The notes under the pieces were generated by a model that saw only the letters and a list, made by a program, of their open reading frames with translations, did not search any database and had not been told where the DNA came from. The position numbers and the translations under genes were made by a program. Shown here one piece after another: positions 1 to 6,789 of a DNA stretch of 64,000 nucleotides. This DNA comes from an uncultured Lachnospiraceae bacterium (GTDB lineage: Bacteria > Bacillota > Clostridia > Lachnospirales > Lachnospiraceae): assembly GCA_910583605.1 (NCBI GenBank), contig CAJTXN010000012.1, positions 15,313 to 79,312 of the forward strand, read 5' to 3'. How positions within the stretch are numbered: the stretch's first letter is position 1; each line of letters opens with the position of its first letter.

Positions 1-116
1 AATTTAATCAATATCACTGTCAGATTTCCAACAAGTACTACCATAAATTGAAAAATCAATTTAATAATTATATTTTTTTTATTCGTATACCAAAAATATC
101 TAAATATTCCCTTCAT
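1..116 (-). CDS. ABC-2 type transporter permease, N-terminal fragment (runs off window)
   Basis: An open frame starts with ATG at 116 and runs off the left edge with 38 codons visible. The start overlaps the end of the upstream ATPase gene by 17 bases, a typical translational coupling of ABC ATPase and permease. The protein begins MKGIFRYFWYTNKK, a short basic amphipathic stretch, followed by a hydrophobic segment (IIIKLIFQFMVVLVGNLTVI) that looks like the first membrane helix. This is what an ABC-2 membrane subunit looks like, but too little is present to name a family. Its place behind a bacteriocin-like peptide and an ATPase suggests export or self-immunity. Confidence 0.6.
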   Translation of the reverse strand, partial: MKGIFRYFWYTNKKNIIIKLIFQFMVVLVGNLTVILIK

Positions 117-843
117 GGTTCACCTTTTTTAACAGATCAATCATTATTTCATCAATAGACCCAGTCCCTTTTCCATATCTCAATTGCAAATCAAACATTT
201 TTTCTTTACTATCATTAAAAATCAATTGTCCGTTATTTACAAAAATAACATCATCTGCAATATGCTCCAAGTCACTGGTAATATGTGTAGAAAACAAAAC
301 CGAATTATTACCAGACTCTACAAATTCTTTTAAGACATCAAGAATTTCCCTGCGAAAAACCGGATCTAATCCACTTGTTGGTTCATCTAAGATTAATAAT
401 CTAGCTTCATGAGAGAGAGCAACTGCAAGCATTAATTTTGTTTTCATACCTTTTGAATACTCTTTAAATTTCTGATTTTCAGACAACTTAAATCTATCAA
501 GATATACTTTAAACGTTTTTTTTGACCAATTTTTATAGATACTTTTCATTATTTTCGATATTTTGTATGCATTAAGACACTCATCAAAAGGAAATTCATC
601 AAAGACTATACCAAGTTCTTCTTTTATTTCTTTTTCATATTTATCATTATTTTTGTCAAATATTTTGATGTCTCCATTAAATGACGTCAAATTCAGCAAA
701 CATCTTATAATCGTTGTTTTACCATTACCATTCTGCCCAATTAGTCCAACTATTTTTCCATAATCAACTGAAAATGCAATATTTCTTATTGAAAAAGTAC
801 TATATTCTTTCGTTAAATTTTTTACATCTATGATCTTATTCAT
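100..843 (-). CDS. ABC transporter ATP-binding protein, peptide export or immunity type
   Basis: Stand-alone ABC ATPase of about 247 residues, presumably driving the membrane subunit encoded by the overlapping next gene. Walker A is GQNGNGKTT, the signature is the degenerate YSKGMKTKL typical of BcrA/NatA-like exporters, and Walker B is LLILDEPTSGLDP. The D-loop and the switch histidine (FSTHITSDLEHIADD) follow. I chose ATG at 843; an in-frame TTG at 885 lies inside a hairpin and is unlikely. A TTG at 849 is closer to the AAAGGAAAC ribosome site and remains possible. It follows a double-glycine peptide gene and no peptidase-containing (C39) exporter is visible, so it may act in immunity or in export after processing elsewhere. 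The substrate is inferred from context only. Confidence 0.85.
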   Translation of the reverse strand: MNKIIDVKNLTKEYSTFSIRNIAFSVDYGKIVGLIGQNGNGKTTIIRCLLNLTSFNGDIKIFDKNNDKYEKEIKEELGIVFDEFPFDECLNAYKISKIMKSIYKNWSKKTFKVYLDRFKLSENQKFKEYSKGMKTKLMLAVALSHEARLLILDEPTSGLDPVFRREILDVLKEFVESGNNSVLFSTHITSDLEHIADDVIFVNNGQLIFNDSKEKMFDLQLRYGKGTGSIDEIMIDLLKKVNHEGNI

Positions 844-875
844 ATACAATGTTTGGATGTTTCCTTTCTTTAAAC

Positions 876-910
876 CAGACTGCAAATAGCATAAATCTAT
901 TTCCAGTCTG
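876..910 (-). other. Intercistronic hairpin between peptide gene and ABC ATPase
   Basis: CAGACTGCAAATAG at 876-889 pairs with CTATTTCCAGTCTG at 897-910 (13 of 14 pairs, 7-base loop). No U-run follows on the minus strand, so it is not a classical terminator. It could protect the peptide message 3' end or act as a partial terminator, so that the peptide is made in excess over its transporter. Confidence 0.6.
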
Positions 911-923
911 ATTTAATATTATA

Positions 924-1118
924 CTATCTGCAAGTCCACACTAATACTGCAACTGTTGCTGTCGCACCAACAGGATTTGACATACCTAAAACACCTGCAC
1001 CTATGGTACAAATACCGGCTGCAATATTGCCAACAACATCCCACCATGCTCCTCCATCAACTTTCATCATCTCCTCCTGTGACATCTCACAGAATCCATT
1101 CCCTAAAATCATTTCCAT
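924..1118 (-). CDS. Double-glycine leader, bacteriocin-like peptide precursor
   Basis: A 64-residue precursor. The first 23 residues end in FCEMSQEEMMKVDGG, a textbook double-glycine leader (hydrophobic residue spacing, E/D-rich, GG at the cleavage site) of class II bacteriocins and related signalling peptides. The predicted mature part starts AWWDVVGNIAAG and is a Gly/Ala/Ile/Val-rich hydrophobic segment with two cysteines (GICTIG, VWTCR) that could form a disulfide. It is the first gene after a cyclic-di-GMP riboswitch and a box-bearing promoter, and is followed by ABC transporter genes. The leader matches that of the peptide at 3818-4024 almost residue for residue. Bacteriocin activity is inferred; a signalling role is equally possible. 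The ribosome site (AGAGATTG) is weak. Confidence 0.8.
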   Translation of the reverse strand: MEMILGNGFCEMSQEEMMKVDGGAWWDVVGNIAAGICTIGAGVLGMSNPVGATATVAVLVWTCR

Positions 1119-1349
1119 TTTTACAATCTCTTTTTTATTTTTATTTACACTTATCCCAAAAAGTTGTATACTTTACTCAGGTACTTTTTATAAGTGCTTT
1201 CAATTTGGAACTCCTGTTGGTCTGCGCAAAATTCAATCGGAGTTTTTTATATATAAAGCAACAATATTAATAAAGTTTTACCCATATAACATCATTGCGA
1301 TATATCATACTTTTTAACTTTTCTTTTATCTGCAATAAATAATTAGAAA
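1119..1349. other. Leader region between riboswitch terminator and peptide gene
   Basis: An AT-rich stretch without a supportable gene. On the minus strand there are only 12- and 13-codon frames without ribosome sites. An AACTCC/GGAGTT inverted repeat with a following T-run on the plus strand lies at about 1211-1248, but no plus-strand gene precedes it. If the riboswitch reads through, this becomes a long untranslated region of the peptide message. Confidence 0.5.
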
Positions 1350-1480
1350 TAAAAACAAAAAAGTTGCAAGATTTTATCCTGCAACCGAACTATCTTAGCA
1401 AAATTATTTTCACCTAATATTTTCACCTTAGACTCCCAGCTTTGCGTCCTAATATTTCTATTAGTTTGCCCCTTAACTAT
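1350..1480 (-). promoter_or_regulatory. Cyclic-di-GMP class I (GEMM-I) riboswitch with overlapping terminator
   Basis: Read on the minus strand, the leader shows the GEMM-I hallmarks in order: GGGGCAAAC, a perfect CUAAUA/UAUUAG stem capped by a GAAA tetraloop, GGACGCAAAGC, a GGGAGUCUAAGG segment, a variable stem, and UAGUUCGGUUGC at the 3' end. Transcription starts only a few bases upstream (-10 at 1485-1490). The terminator stem (1363-1385, GTTGCAGGAT against ATCTTGCAAC, followed by TTTTTTG) takes its 5' arm from the GGUUGC end of the aptamer. Ligand-bound aptamer and terminator therefore look mutually exclusive, which suggests that cyclic di-GMP switches the peptide/ABC operon on. The aptamer identification is from consensus; the ON logic is inference from the overlap. 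Confidence 0.85.
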
Positions 1481-1484
1481 AATT

Positions 1485-1539
1485 AGTATATATAATATAC
1501 AATATACTGTCAATAAATATATGTCGACATTTTTCGACA
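1485..1539 (-). promoter_or_regulatory. Promoter P1 with tandem Spo0A-like boxes
   Basis: On the minus strand: -35 TTGACA (1508-1513), 17-bp spacer, -10 TATACT (1485-1490). Upstream are TGTCGAC (1523-1529) and TGTCGAA (1533-1539), direct repeats exactly 10 bp apart, the arrangement of tandem 0A boxes (consensus TGNCGAA). The block TATTTATTGACA between boxes and -35 is identical in three other promoters of this window. It drives the riboswitch-peptide-ABC unit. Spo0A as the binder is inferred from the box sequence. Confidence 0.75.
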
Positions 1540-1711
1540 TCTGCTTAAAAACTTAATGTTTAAAATTTTTTTCTATTTTTTCATATAACAGCAACAGATT
1601 CATTCCAATTACAATGCCGCATAAGACATTTAAAATTTTATTATCAAAATCTAAAACCATGAATATTGAACATGAAGAATATTAGCTCCTGCCACAATTT
1701 TGGTAATTGCT

Positions 1712-2170
1712 TTACAATATATTCGGACTAATCCCCACATACACATCAATCTCTGTATCTTCAATATCAATAGGATTTGTTTTTTTCGTAACATTATATC
1801 CTGCAGTTATCGGCACAAGTTTATTTTCAGCTATTTATTGATTTAATTCATTACAGGTATTTTGTAATTTCATAGGACTTCCCTTATGTTTTGCAACCAA
1901 TGCATTTACTATCTTTATTTTTTCTTTATAACAAAATTCATCCGTACTACTTATTTTTCTATTTATTGGCAGAAGAATTTCTATTTCCATTGTGTCATTT
2001 TCCACACCATATGTAACTGTTATTGGCATCCCAATCCTTTTTGCTCCTGCCAAATTTACTTTTTCCTCCATTTTCTTACCGATTTCTTCCAATTCCGCTG
2101 ACTTTATTTTCCCTCTGTATGAAAACAGATGATCAGTTTCCAACATTTGACCGCTTAATATTTCTATCAT
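1712..2170 (-). pseudogene. GyrI-like/effector-binding domain protein interrupted by one stop codon
   Basis: A 153-codon frame starting at ATG 2170 behind a good ribosome site (AAGGGAGAG). It is interrupted once, by TAA at 1835-1837 after 111 codons, and then continues in the same frame for 40 more codons to TAA at 1712-1714. The part after the stop (IAENKLVPITAGYNVTKK, ending in IDVYVGISPNIL) reads as the natural C-terminus of the domain: effector-binding (GyrI/AraC-type) domains commonly end in a PITPGYN...VDIYIGI pattern. The stop probably replaced a tyrosine codon (TAT or TAC) in an LNxYI motif. The N-terminal half contains YGVENDTMEIEILLPI, the usual central strand. The gene is controlled by promoter P2 and a diverged riboswitch leader. 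Either it is a recent nonsense mutation or the 111-residue product is what is made. Confidence 0.7.
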
Positions 2171-2192
2171 TGAATATCTCTCCCTTATTTGA

Positions 2193-2318
2193 AATAAAAA
2201 ACTGTAAGATTATCTCCTGCAGCCCAACTATCCTGGTAAAATATCCTTCAACTTAATTTTCATCCCAGACTCCCGGCTTTGCTTCCTATTATTTCTAATA
2301 GTCCACTAACTTCTACCT
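2193..2318 (-). promoter_or_regulatory. Diverged GEMM-like riboswitch leader with terminator
   Basis: The leader is similar to the cyclic-di-GMP riboswitch at 1350-1480: a perfect CUAUUA/UAAUAG stem with a GAAA loop, GGAAGCAAAGC (one change from GGACGCAAAGC), CGGGAGUCU, and GGAUAGUUGGGCUGCAGG at the 3' end. The GGGGCAAAC segment is replaced by AGUGGAC. A terminator hairpin (2202-2222, CTGCAGGA against TCTTACAG) followed by TTTTTT overlaps the aptamer 3' end as in the first copy. The ancestry looks clear. Whether it still binds cyclic di-GMP, binds something else, or is dead cannot be told by eye. Confidence 0.6.
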
Positions 2319-2320
2319 TT

Positions 2321-2375
2321 AGTATATATAATGTGCATTTATATGTCAATAAATATTTGTCGACATCTTTCGACA
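2321..2375 (-). promoter_or_regulatory. Promoter P2 with tandem Spo0A-like boxes
   Basis: Minus-strand -35 TTGACA (2344-2349), 17-bp spacer, -10 TATACT (2321-2326). Boxes TGTCGAC (2359-2365) and TGTCGAA (2369-2375) are 10 bp apart, at the same distance from the -35 as in P1. It drives the diverged riboswitch and the GyrI-like gene. Confidence 0.75.
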
Positions 2376-2419
2376 ATTTCAGCAGATAATTTTATTTCAT
2401 CCAAAATGTAATCCGCACA

Positions 2420-3262
2420 TCACTGCTTCTTTTTTATAATAATCTCACCTTTTGCCTCTGCAATATCCTTAATGACTTCTCCCACTACAGGCACATAAAT
2501 ATGACCGGACAGAGGATTTTTAATGCTATCAACAGGAGCCGTAAGCGTAGCTTCCACCTCAGAGCGCTCAAAACTCAAATCAGTCTCAATCATTTCGCAA
2601 TTAATCAGACGAAGATTCCTGCAATAGCAAAGCGGCTGTGTGCCAATAATTTTACAGTTTTCAAATGTAATATTCTCGCTGTACCATGCCAGATATTCCC
2701 CCTTAACAACACAATTTAGGATTGTAATATTTTTTCCATGCCAAAAGGTATCCTTTGAATCAAAAACACAATCCTCAAACACGGAATCTGTAATGTACTG
2801 GAAAGAGTATTTACCTTTCATTCGTACATTCCGAAAGTCCAAATGGTTGGAACGCATCATGAAATATTCACTTTCAGCAGTACAATCCTCCATTTCAATA
2901 CCCTGCACCGACCAGCCGAATTCAGGCGAAACAATTTCACAACCGCACATTTTGACATTGCCACACTCCCGAAGTGCCTTAATGCCGTGAAGCTTCGTAT
3001 CAACTATTTCTATATCATGGGAATACCAAACCGCTGCCCGGCAAAACTCAGTCATTTCCGTTGCAGTGATTTTCAATCCTTCATCGTGCCAGAAGGGATA
3101 GCGGAGATTAAAAAAGCAATTCTGAACTATAATTTCTTTTCCTTCCTTTAATGCACTTTCACCGTCAGCCGGACCGTCGAAACTACAATCTTTTATAATG
3201 AGATTCTGCAATCCATACAGTGCCCTTTCCTCATCAAATATTTTGTTTGTAATAGTGTTCAT
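2420..3262 (-). CDS. DUF3737 family right-handed beta-helix protein
   Basis: A 280-residue protein, starting at ATG 3262 (MNTITNKIFDEERALYG) behind the strong site GGAAAGGAG. It consists almost entirely of short repeats of the pattern xIxNCxF/xFEDCxF (for example IIVQNCFFNL, SVFEDCVFDSKD, NITFENCKIIG), each one rung of a parallel beta-helix. It matches the DUF3737 family of cytoplasmic Firmicutes/Bacteroidetes proteins whose biochemical role is unknown. Several rungs carry aromatic/His pairs (YPFWHDEG, DTFWHGKN, YLAWYSEN) at the same turn, a regular internal face that may bind something. No signal peptide is present. It lies alone between the peptide units, with its own promoter and no obvious partner. 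Confidence 0.8.
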   Translation of the reverse strand: MNTITNKIFDEERALYGLQNLIIKDCSFDGPADGESALKEGKEIIVQNCFFNLRYPFWHDEGLKITATEMTEFCRAAVWYSHDIEIVDTKLHGIKALRECGNVKMCGCEIVSPEFGWSVQGIEMEDCTAESEYFMMRSNHLDFRNVRMKGKYSFQYITDSVFEDCVFDSKDTFWHGKNITILNCVVKGEYLAWYSENITFENCKIIGTQPLCYCRNLRLINCEMIETDLSFERSEVEATLTAPVDSIKNPLSGHIYVPVVGEVIKDIAEAKGEIIIKKKQ

Positions 3263-3390
3263 ATCAACGGCTCCTTTCCTTTGTATTATACTTTTACTGC
3301 TCATCCTGACATCACATCACTTTTCTATTTTATCTGCTGGTTTATTTTCGTTTATTCTTCTGCCTTTTCCAAAATTCTGTTTCTATCTAT

Positions 3391-3419
3391 AGTCTATCAA
3401 ATTCTTTTTTGAATATCAA
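3391..3419 (-). promoter_or_regulatory. Probable promoter of the DUF3737 gene
   Basis: Minus-strand TTGATA (3414-3419), 17 bp, TAGACT (3391-3396). It lies about 130 bases upstream of the start codon. The rest of the interval 3263-3556 holds nothing else I can name. Confidence 0.5.
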
Positions 3420-3556
3420 ATGCTTAAATTATATGGTTAGATATGCTTAGTGGTTATAATTTGTTTGCAATAGAGTATAACAAACAGAAGAAATTATAAA
3501 ACTGCAAAAATATTCATTAGATTCATTTTTAAACTATAAACGAAAAAAGGGATTGT

Positions 3557-3595
3557 AATAAAAATACTGCTCCGCCTTTTTTTGACAGAGCAGTA
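3557..3595 (-). terminator. Terminator of the second peptide unit
   Basis: TACTGCTC (3565-3572) and GAGCAGTA (3588-3595) form an 8-bp stem. On the minus strand it is followed by TTTTTATT. It ends the transcript carrying the 3818-4024 and 3625-3753 peptides. Confidence 0.75.
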
Positions 3596-3624
3596 CGCTT
3601 TCATTTATTAGTAAAATTAAAACT

Positions 3625-3753
3625 TTATTTTTTTGCCCATTTTACTAAATCATCCCAAATATCTTTTTTATTGGTAGTTCCACCGAAAAATCCTTCTATC
3701 AATAAAAAAAAATATATTGGATATATCAATACAGTCTTTATAATTTTTTTCAA
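3625..3753 (-). CDS. Small hydrophobic peptide with TTG start and GG site
   Basis: A 42-codon frame beginning with TTG, 8 bases behind a clear GAAAGGGAA ribosome site. It encodes a basic N-terminus (MKKIIKT), a membrane-type stretch (VLIYPIYFFLLIEGFF), then GG and a hydrophilic tail TTNKKDIWDDLVKWAKK. The IWDDLV motif in the tail resembles the IWDTIAD start of the mature peptide encoded just upstream (3818-4024). The gene is 64 bases after that peptide and directly before the shared terminator, so the two are probably co-transcribed. It could be a second secreted peptide, an immunity peptide or a small membrane regulator. I do not recognise a family. The non-ATG start and the size make it easy to miss. 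Confidence 0.6.
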   Translation of the reverse strand: MKKIIKTVLIYPIYFFLLIEGFFGGTTNKKDIWDDLVKWAKK

Positions 3754-3817
3754 TAATATTTCCCTTTCAATCTATACATTTTACAACACTAATTTTTTAT
3801 TTTGAGATATCGAAAAA

Positions 3818-4024
3818 TTATCCTTCAATCTTTCTAGCTGTATTGGAAGAAGTTATTGGAATATATGATATTTTATATAAATTTTTTGCATTTGTCCATA
3901 TGATTCTGTTTGTCAAAAAACTATTTATTCCGTCAGCTATTGTATCCCATATTCCTCCTCCATCAATTTCCATTAATTCCTCTTGTGACATTTCATAAAA
4001 TTCTTTTTCAATAATCTTTTTCAT
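3818..4024 (-). CDS. Double-glycine leader, bacteriocin-like peptide precursor
   Basis: A 68-residue precursor with a strong ribosome site (AGAGGAGA). The leader ends FYEMSQEELMEIDGG, matching the leader of the peptide at 924-1118 (FCEMSQEEMMKVDGG). The predicted mature peptide starts GIWDTIADGINSFL, an amphipathic helix-like stretch, and then becomes polar (TNAKNLYKISYIP, TSSNTARKIEG). Mature sequences of the two precursors differ apart from a W-D motif near the N-terminus. The unit has promoter P3 with tandem boxes and ends at the hairpin at 3557-3595. No C39 processing exporter is visible, so maturation must rely on a transporter elsewhere. Activity is inferred. Confidence 0.75.
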   Translation of the reverse strand: MKKIIEKEFYEMSQEELMEIDGGGIWDTIADGINSFLTNRIIWTNAKNLYKISYIPITSSNTARKIEG

Positions 4025-4039
4025 CTAAAATCTCCTCTT

Positions 4040-4160
4040 AATTTAATAAAAATTAAAAAACATTTTTGCAGTCTTTTTTAGTGAAATTATCCCAACTTAA
4101 TATTCTTCTCTAAAGAGCTGGTTTTATATGCTAAAATCTGCTATTAGTTTCCAATTTTTA
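4040..4160 (-). other. Decayed riboswitch-like leader of the third unit
   Basis: On the minus strand the leader keeps GGAAACUAAUAG (riboswitch at 1350-1480: GGCAAACUAAUAG) and UAGCAUAUAAAAC where the riboswitch has UAGGACGCAAAGC. The tetraloop stem is imperfect and no terminator follows. It looks like a third, degenerated copy of the same leader, so this peptide unit probably no longer responds to the ligand. Confidence 0.4.
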
Positions 4161-4166
4161 CCTAGT

Positions 4167-4221
4167 AGTATATATAAATTATTGCGAATTGTCAATAAAT
4201 ATACGTCTACACAATATGACA
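4167..4221 (-). promoter_or_regulatory. Promoter P3 with degenerate tandem boxes
   Basis: Minus-strand -35 TTGACA (4190-4195), 17 bp, -10 TATACT (4167-4172). The positions of the two upstream boxes are kept (4205-4211 TGTAGAC and 4215-4221 TGTCATA, 10 bp apart), but each deviates from TGTCGAA. The block TATTTATTGACA is intact. Confidence 0.65.
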
Positions 4222-4272
4222 TTATTTGACGTGTATACTATCTTCATTTATCAAACCACTTTAATTATAATA

Positions 4273-4319
4273 AAAAACAGACGGAGTACATTACATGATA
4301 ATGTACTCCGTCTGTTTTT
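4273..4319 (-). terminator. Strong terminator after leuS
   Basis: A perfect 21-bp stem (4273-4293 with 4299-4319) and a 5-base loop, with A-run and T-run at the ends, so it works in both directions. It closes the hydratase-glgB-leuS transcript and insulates it from P3. Confidence 0.9.
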
Positions 4320-4359
4320 ATTAGTAAAATTTATTTGCACTCATTCTATATTCTTCATA

Positions 4360-6789
4360 CTACTTCTGCACAATATTCACAATTCTTCCCGGAACATATA
4401 TCTCTTTTACCACCGTTCCGGTAAGCTTTCCGGCAATCGCCTCTTTTGCCTTTGCTATTACAGCATCCTTGGCTTCATCTTTGGCTATTGATATGGTCGC
4501 TTTCGTCTTGCCGTTTATCTGAACTGCTATCTCAACCGTATTTTCAACGGTCTTCGCCTCATCATATTCCGGCCATGCAGTCTGATATAATCTGCCTTCA
4601 AATCCCATAATCTCCCACAACTCTTCCGTCATATGAGGGGCTACCGGATTTAACAGCGTGATCAGAGTCTTAAATTCATCTTTGGTTACTGTATTGTTCT
4701 TATAGAAATCATTAATCAAAGCCATCATAGCTGCGATTGCAGTATTATATTTCAGATTTTCGAAATCCTGACTGACCTTCTTAATGGTCTGATGCATTTT
4801 TGTTTCCATTTCCCCGGAATAGCCTGTTTCTTCCGTTACAAGTTCCTGCAGCTTCCATACACGGTCCAGGAATCTCCGGCAGCCCTTTACTCCCTGCTCA
4901 GACCAGGAAGCGCTTAAGTCAAAGGCGCCAATAAACATTTCATAAGTACGAAGGGTATCTGCACCATATTCGTTAACAATATCATCCGGATTTACCACAT
5001 TTCCGCGGGACTTTGACATCTTCTCGCCGTTTTCACCCAGAATCATTCCATGGGAGGTACGTTTCTGATATGGCTCAGAGGTGTTTACCACGCCCTGATC
5101 AAATAAAAACTTATGCCAGAATCTGGAATACAATAAGTGTAAGGTGGTATGTTCCATTCCGCCGTTATACCAGTCTACCGGCATCCAATAATTCAATGCC
5201 TCTTTACTTGCCAGCGCTTCGGTATTCTTAGGATCCGTATATCGTAAGAAATACCAGGAAGAACCTGCCCACTGCGGCATGGTATCGGTTTCTCTCTTTG
5301 CTTCTCCTCCGCAACATGGGCATTTAACATTTACCCAGTCTGTCATGGCAGCCAGCGGGGATTCCCCGTTGTCGGTCGGCATATAACTTTCCACATCCGG
5401 TAATTCTAACGGTAATTCACTTTCCTCCACAGGAACATATCCGCATGTTTCACAGTGAATAATCGGAATCGGTTCACCCCAGTAACGCTGTCTGGAAAAT
5501 ACCCAGTCTCTTAATTTGAAATTAACCTTTCTGCATCCGATTCCCTTTTCCTCCAGAAAATCTTTCATCTTTTCCTTTGCTTCGGTCACTTCCAGACCGT
5601 CAAGAAAATCGGAATTTACCATTTTACCTGTGGCAACATCAGTAAATGCCGCCTCATTGATGTCAACCGGACCTTCCTTGCCTTCAACTACCTGAATCAT
5701 CGGCAGCCCGAACTTCTTTGCAAATTCCCAGTCACGGTCATCATGGGCAGGAACTGCCATAATCGCGCCGGTGCCGTAAGTCATAAGAACATAATCCGAA
5801 ATCCAGATTGGAATTTCTTTGCCGTTTACCGGATTAATGGCAGTGATTCCTTCCAATACTACACCGGTCTTATCTTTCGCCAGTTCTGTACGTTCAAAGT
5901 CGGATTTCTTTGCGGCTGCTTCACGATAAGCCATAATATCATCCCAGTTTGAAATACAGTCTTTATATTTATCAATGTACGGATGTTCTGGTGAAACAAC
6001 CATATAAGTAGCACCAAATAAAGTATCCGGGCGGGTAGTGTAAACACGAAGCTTATCTTCCTTATCCTTCAATCGGAAATCCACTTCCGCTCCTTCAGAA
6101 CGTCCGATCCAGTTCTTCTGGGATACCTTAACCTTTTCAATGTAATCCACATCGTCCAGCCCTGAAATTAATTTATCTGCATATTCGGTGATTTTAAGCA
6201 TCCACTCGCTCTTAACCTTACGGACAACTTCACTGCCACAGCGCTCGCACACGCCGTTCACAACTTCCTCATTGGCAAGTCCCACCTTACAGGAGGTACA
6301 CCAGTTGATTGGCATTTCTTTCTTATATGCAAGACCCGCCTTAAACAGCTTGAGGAAAATCCACTGGGTCCACTTATAATATTCCGGGTCAGTAGTATTG
6401 ACCTCTCTCTCCCAGTCAAAAGAATATCCCAGAGAATGAAGCTGATCCTTAAATCTCTTAACATTATTCTCTGTTACAATCTTTGGATGTATCTTATTTT
6501 TAATGGCATAATTTTCAGTAGGAAGACCAAATGCATCCCATCCCATCGGATACAATACATTATATCCCTGCATTCTTCTTTTTCTGGCTACTATATCAAG
6601 AGCCGTATACGGTCTTGGATGACCCACATGCAATCCCTGTCCCGAAGGATACGGGAATTCCACCAAAGCATAAAACTTTGGTTTACTATAATCATCCGTG
6701 GCAGCAAAGGCTTTCTCCGAATCCCATATTTCCTGCCACTTTTTTTCAATTCTCTTCGGTGCATACACCTTATTCATACCGTTTTCCAT
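4360..6789 (-). CDS. leuS: Leucyl-tRNA synthetase
   Basis: Class Ia synthetase charging tRNA-Leu, about 809 residues, the usual bacterial length. PSGQGLHVGHPRPYT carries the HIGH motif as HVGH, and EKMSKSRGN carries KMSKS. The CP1 editing domain is present (VYTTRPDTLFGATYMV and GTGAIMAVPAHDDRD with the conserved aspartate). Zinc-type cysteine pairs occur at NWCTSCKVG...CERCG and CETCG/CPCCG. I chose ATG 6789, which has GGAGG five bases upstream; the frame is open further up but would reach almost to the glgB stop. It is the last gene of a minus-strand run behind the hydratase and glgB. No T-box leader is visible in front of it. Confidence 0.95.
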   Translation of the reverse strand: MENGMNKVYAPKRIEKKWQEIWDSEKAFAATDDYSKPKFYALVEFPYPSGQGLHVGHPRPYTALDIVARKRRMQGYNVLYPMGWDAFGLPTENYAIKNKIHPKIVTENNVKRFKDQLHSLGYSFDWEREVNTTDPEYYKWTQWIFLKLFKAGLAYKKEMPINWCTSCKVGLANEEVVNGVCERCGSEVVRKVKSEWMLKITEYADKLISGLDDVDYIEKVKVSQKNWIGRSEGAEVDFRLKDKEDKLRVYTTRPDTLFGATYMVVSPEHPYIDKYKDCISNWDDIMAYREAAAKKSDFERTELAKDKTGVVLEGITAINPVNGKEIPIWISDYVLMTYGTGAIMAVPAHDDRDWEFAKKFGLPMIQVVEGKEGPVDINEAAFTDVATGKMVNSDFLDGLEVTEAKEKMKDFLEEKGIGCRKVNFKLRDWVFSRQRYWGEPIPIIHCETCGYVPVEESELPLELPDVESYMPTDNGESPLAAMTDWVNVKCPCCGGEAKRETDTMPQWAGSSWYFLRYTDPKNTEALASKEALNYWMPVDWYNGGMEHTTLHLLYSRFWHKFLFDQGVVNTSEPYQKRTSHGMILGENGEKMSKSRGNVVNPDDIVNEYGADTLRTYEMFIGAFDLSASWSEQGVKGCRRFLDRVWKLQELVTEETGYSGEMETKMHQTIKKVSQDFENLKYNTAIAAMMALINDFYKNNTVTKDEFKTLITLLNPVAPHMTEELWEIMGFEGRLYQTAWPEYDEAKTVENTVEIAVQINGKTKATISIAKDEAKDAVIAKAKEAIAGKLTGTVVKEIYVPGRIVNIVQK

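Noticed and set aside
956..1317. Plus-strand frames of about 104 codons opposite the double-glycine peptide
   Set aside because: Antisense to a clear precursor gene; no ribosome site or promoter.
1343..1540. 65-codon minus-strand frame over the P1 leader
   Set aside because: It runs across the -35, -10 and riboswitch; the codons are explained by the aptamer and promoter, and there is no ribosome site.
4189..4491. 100-codon plus-strand frame across P3 and the leuS terminator
   Set aside because: It crosses a promoter and a perfect terminator hairpin and enters leuS antisense; the composition is not protein-like.
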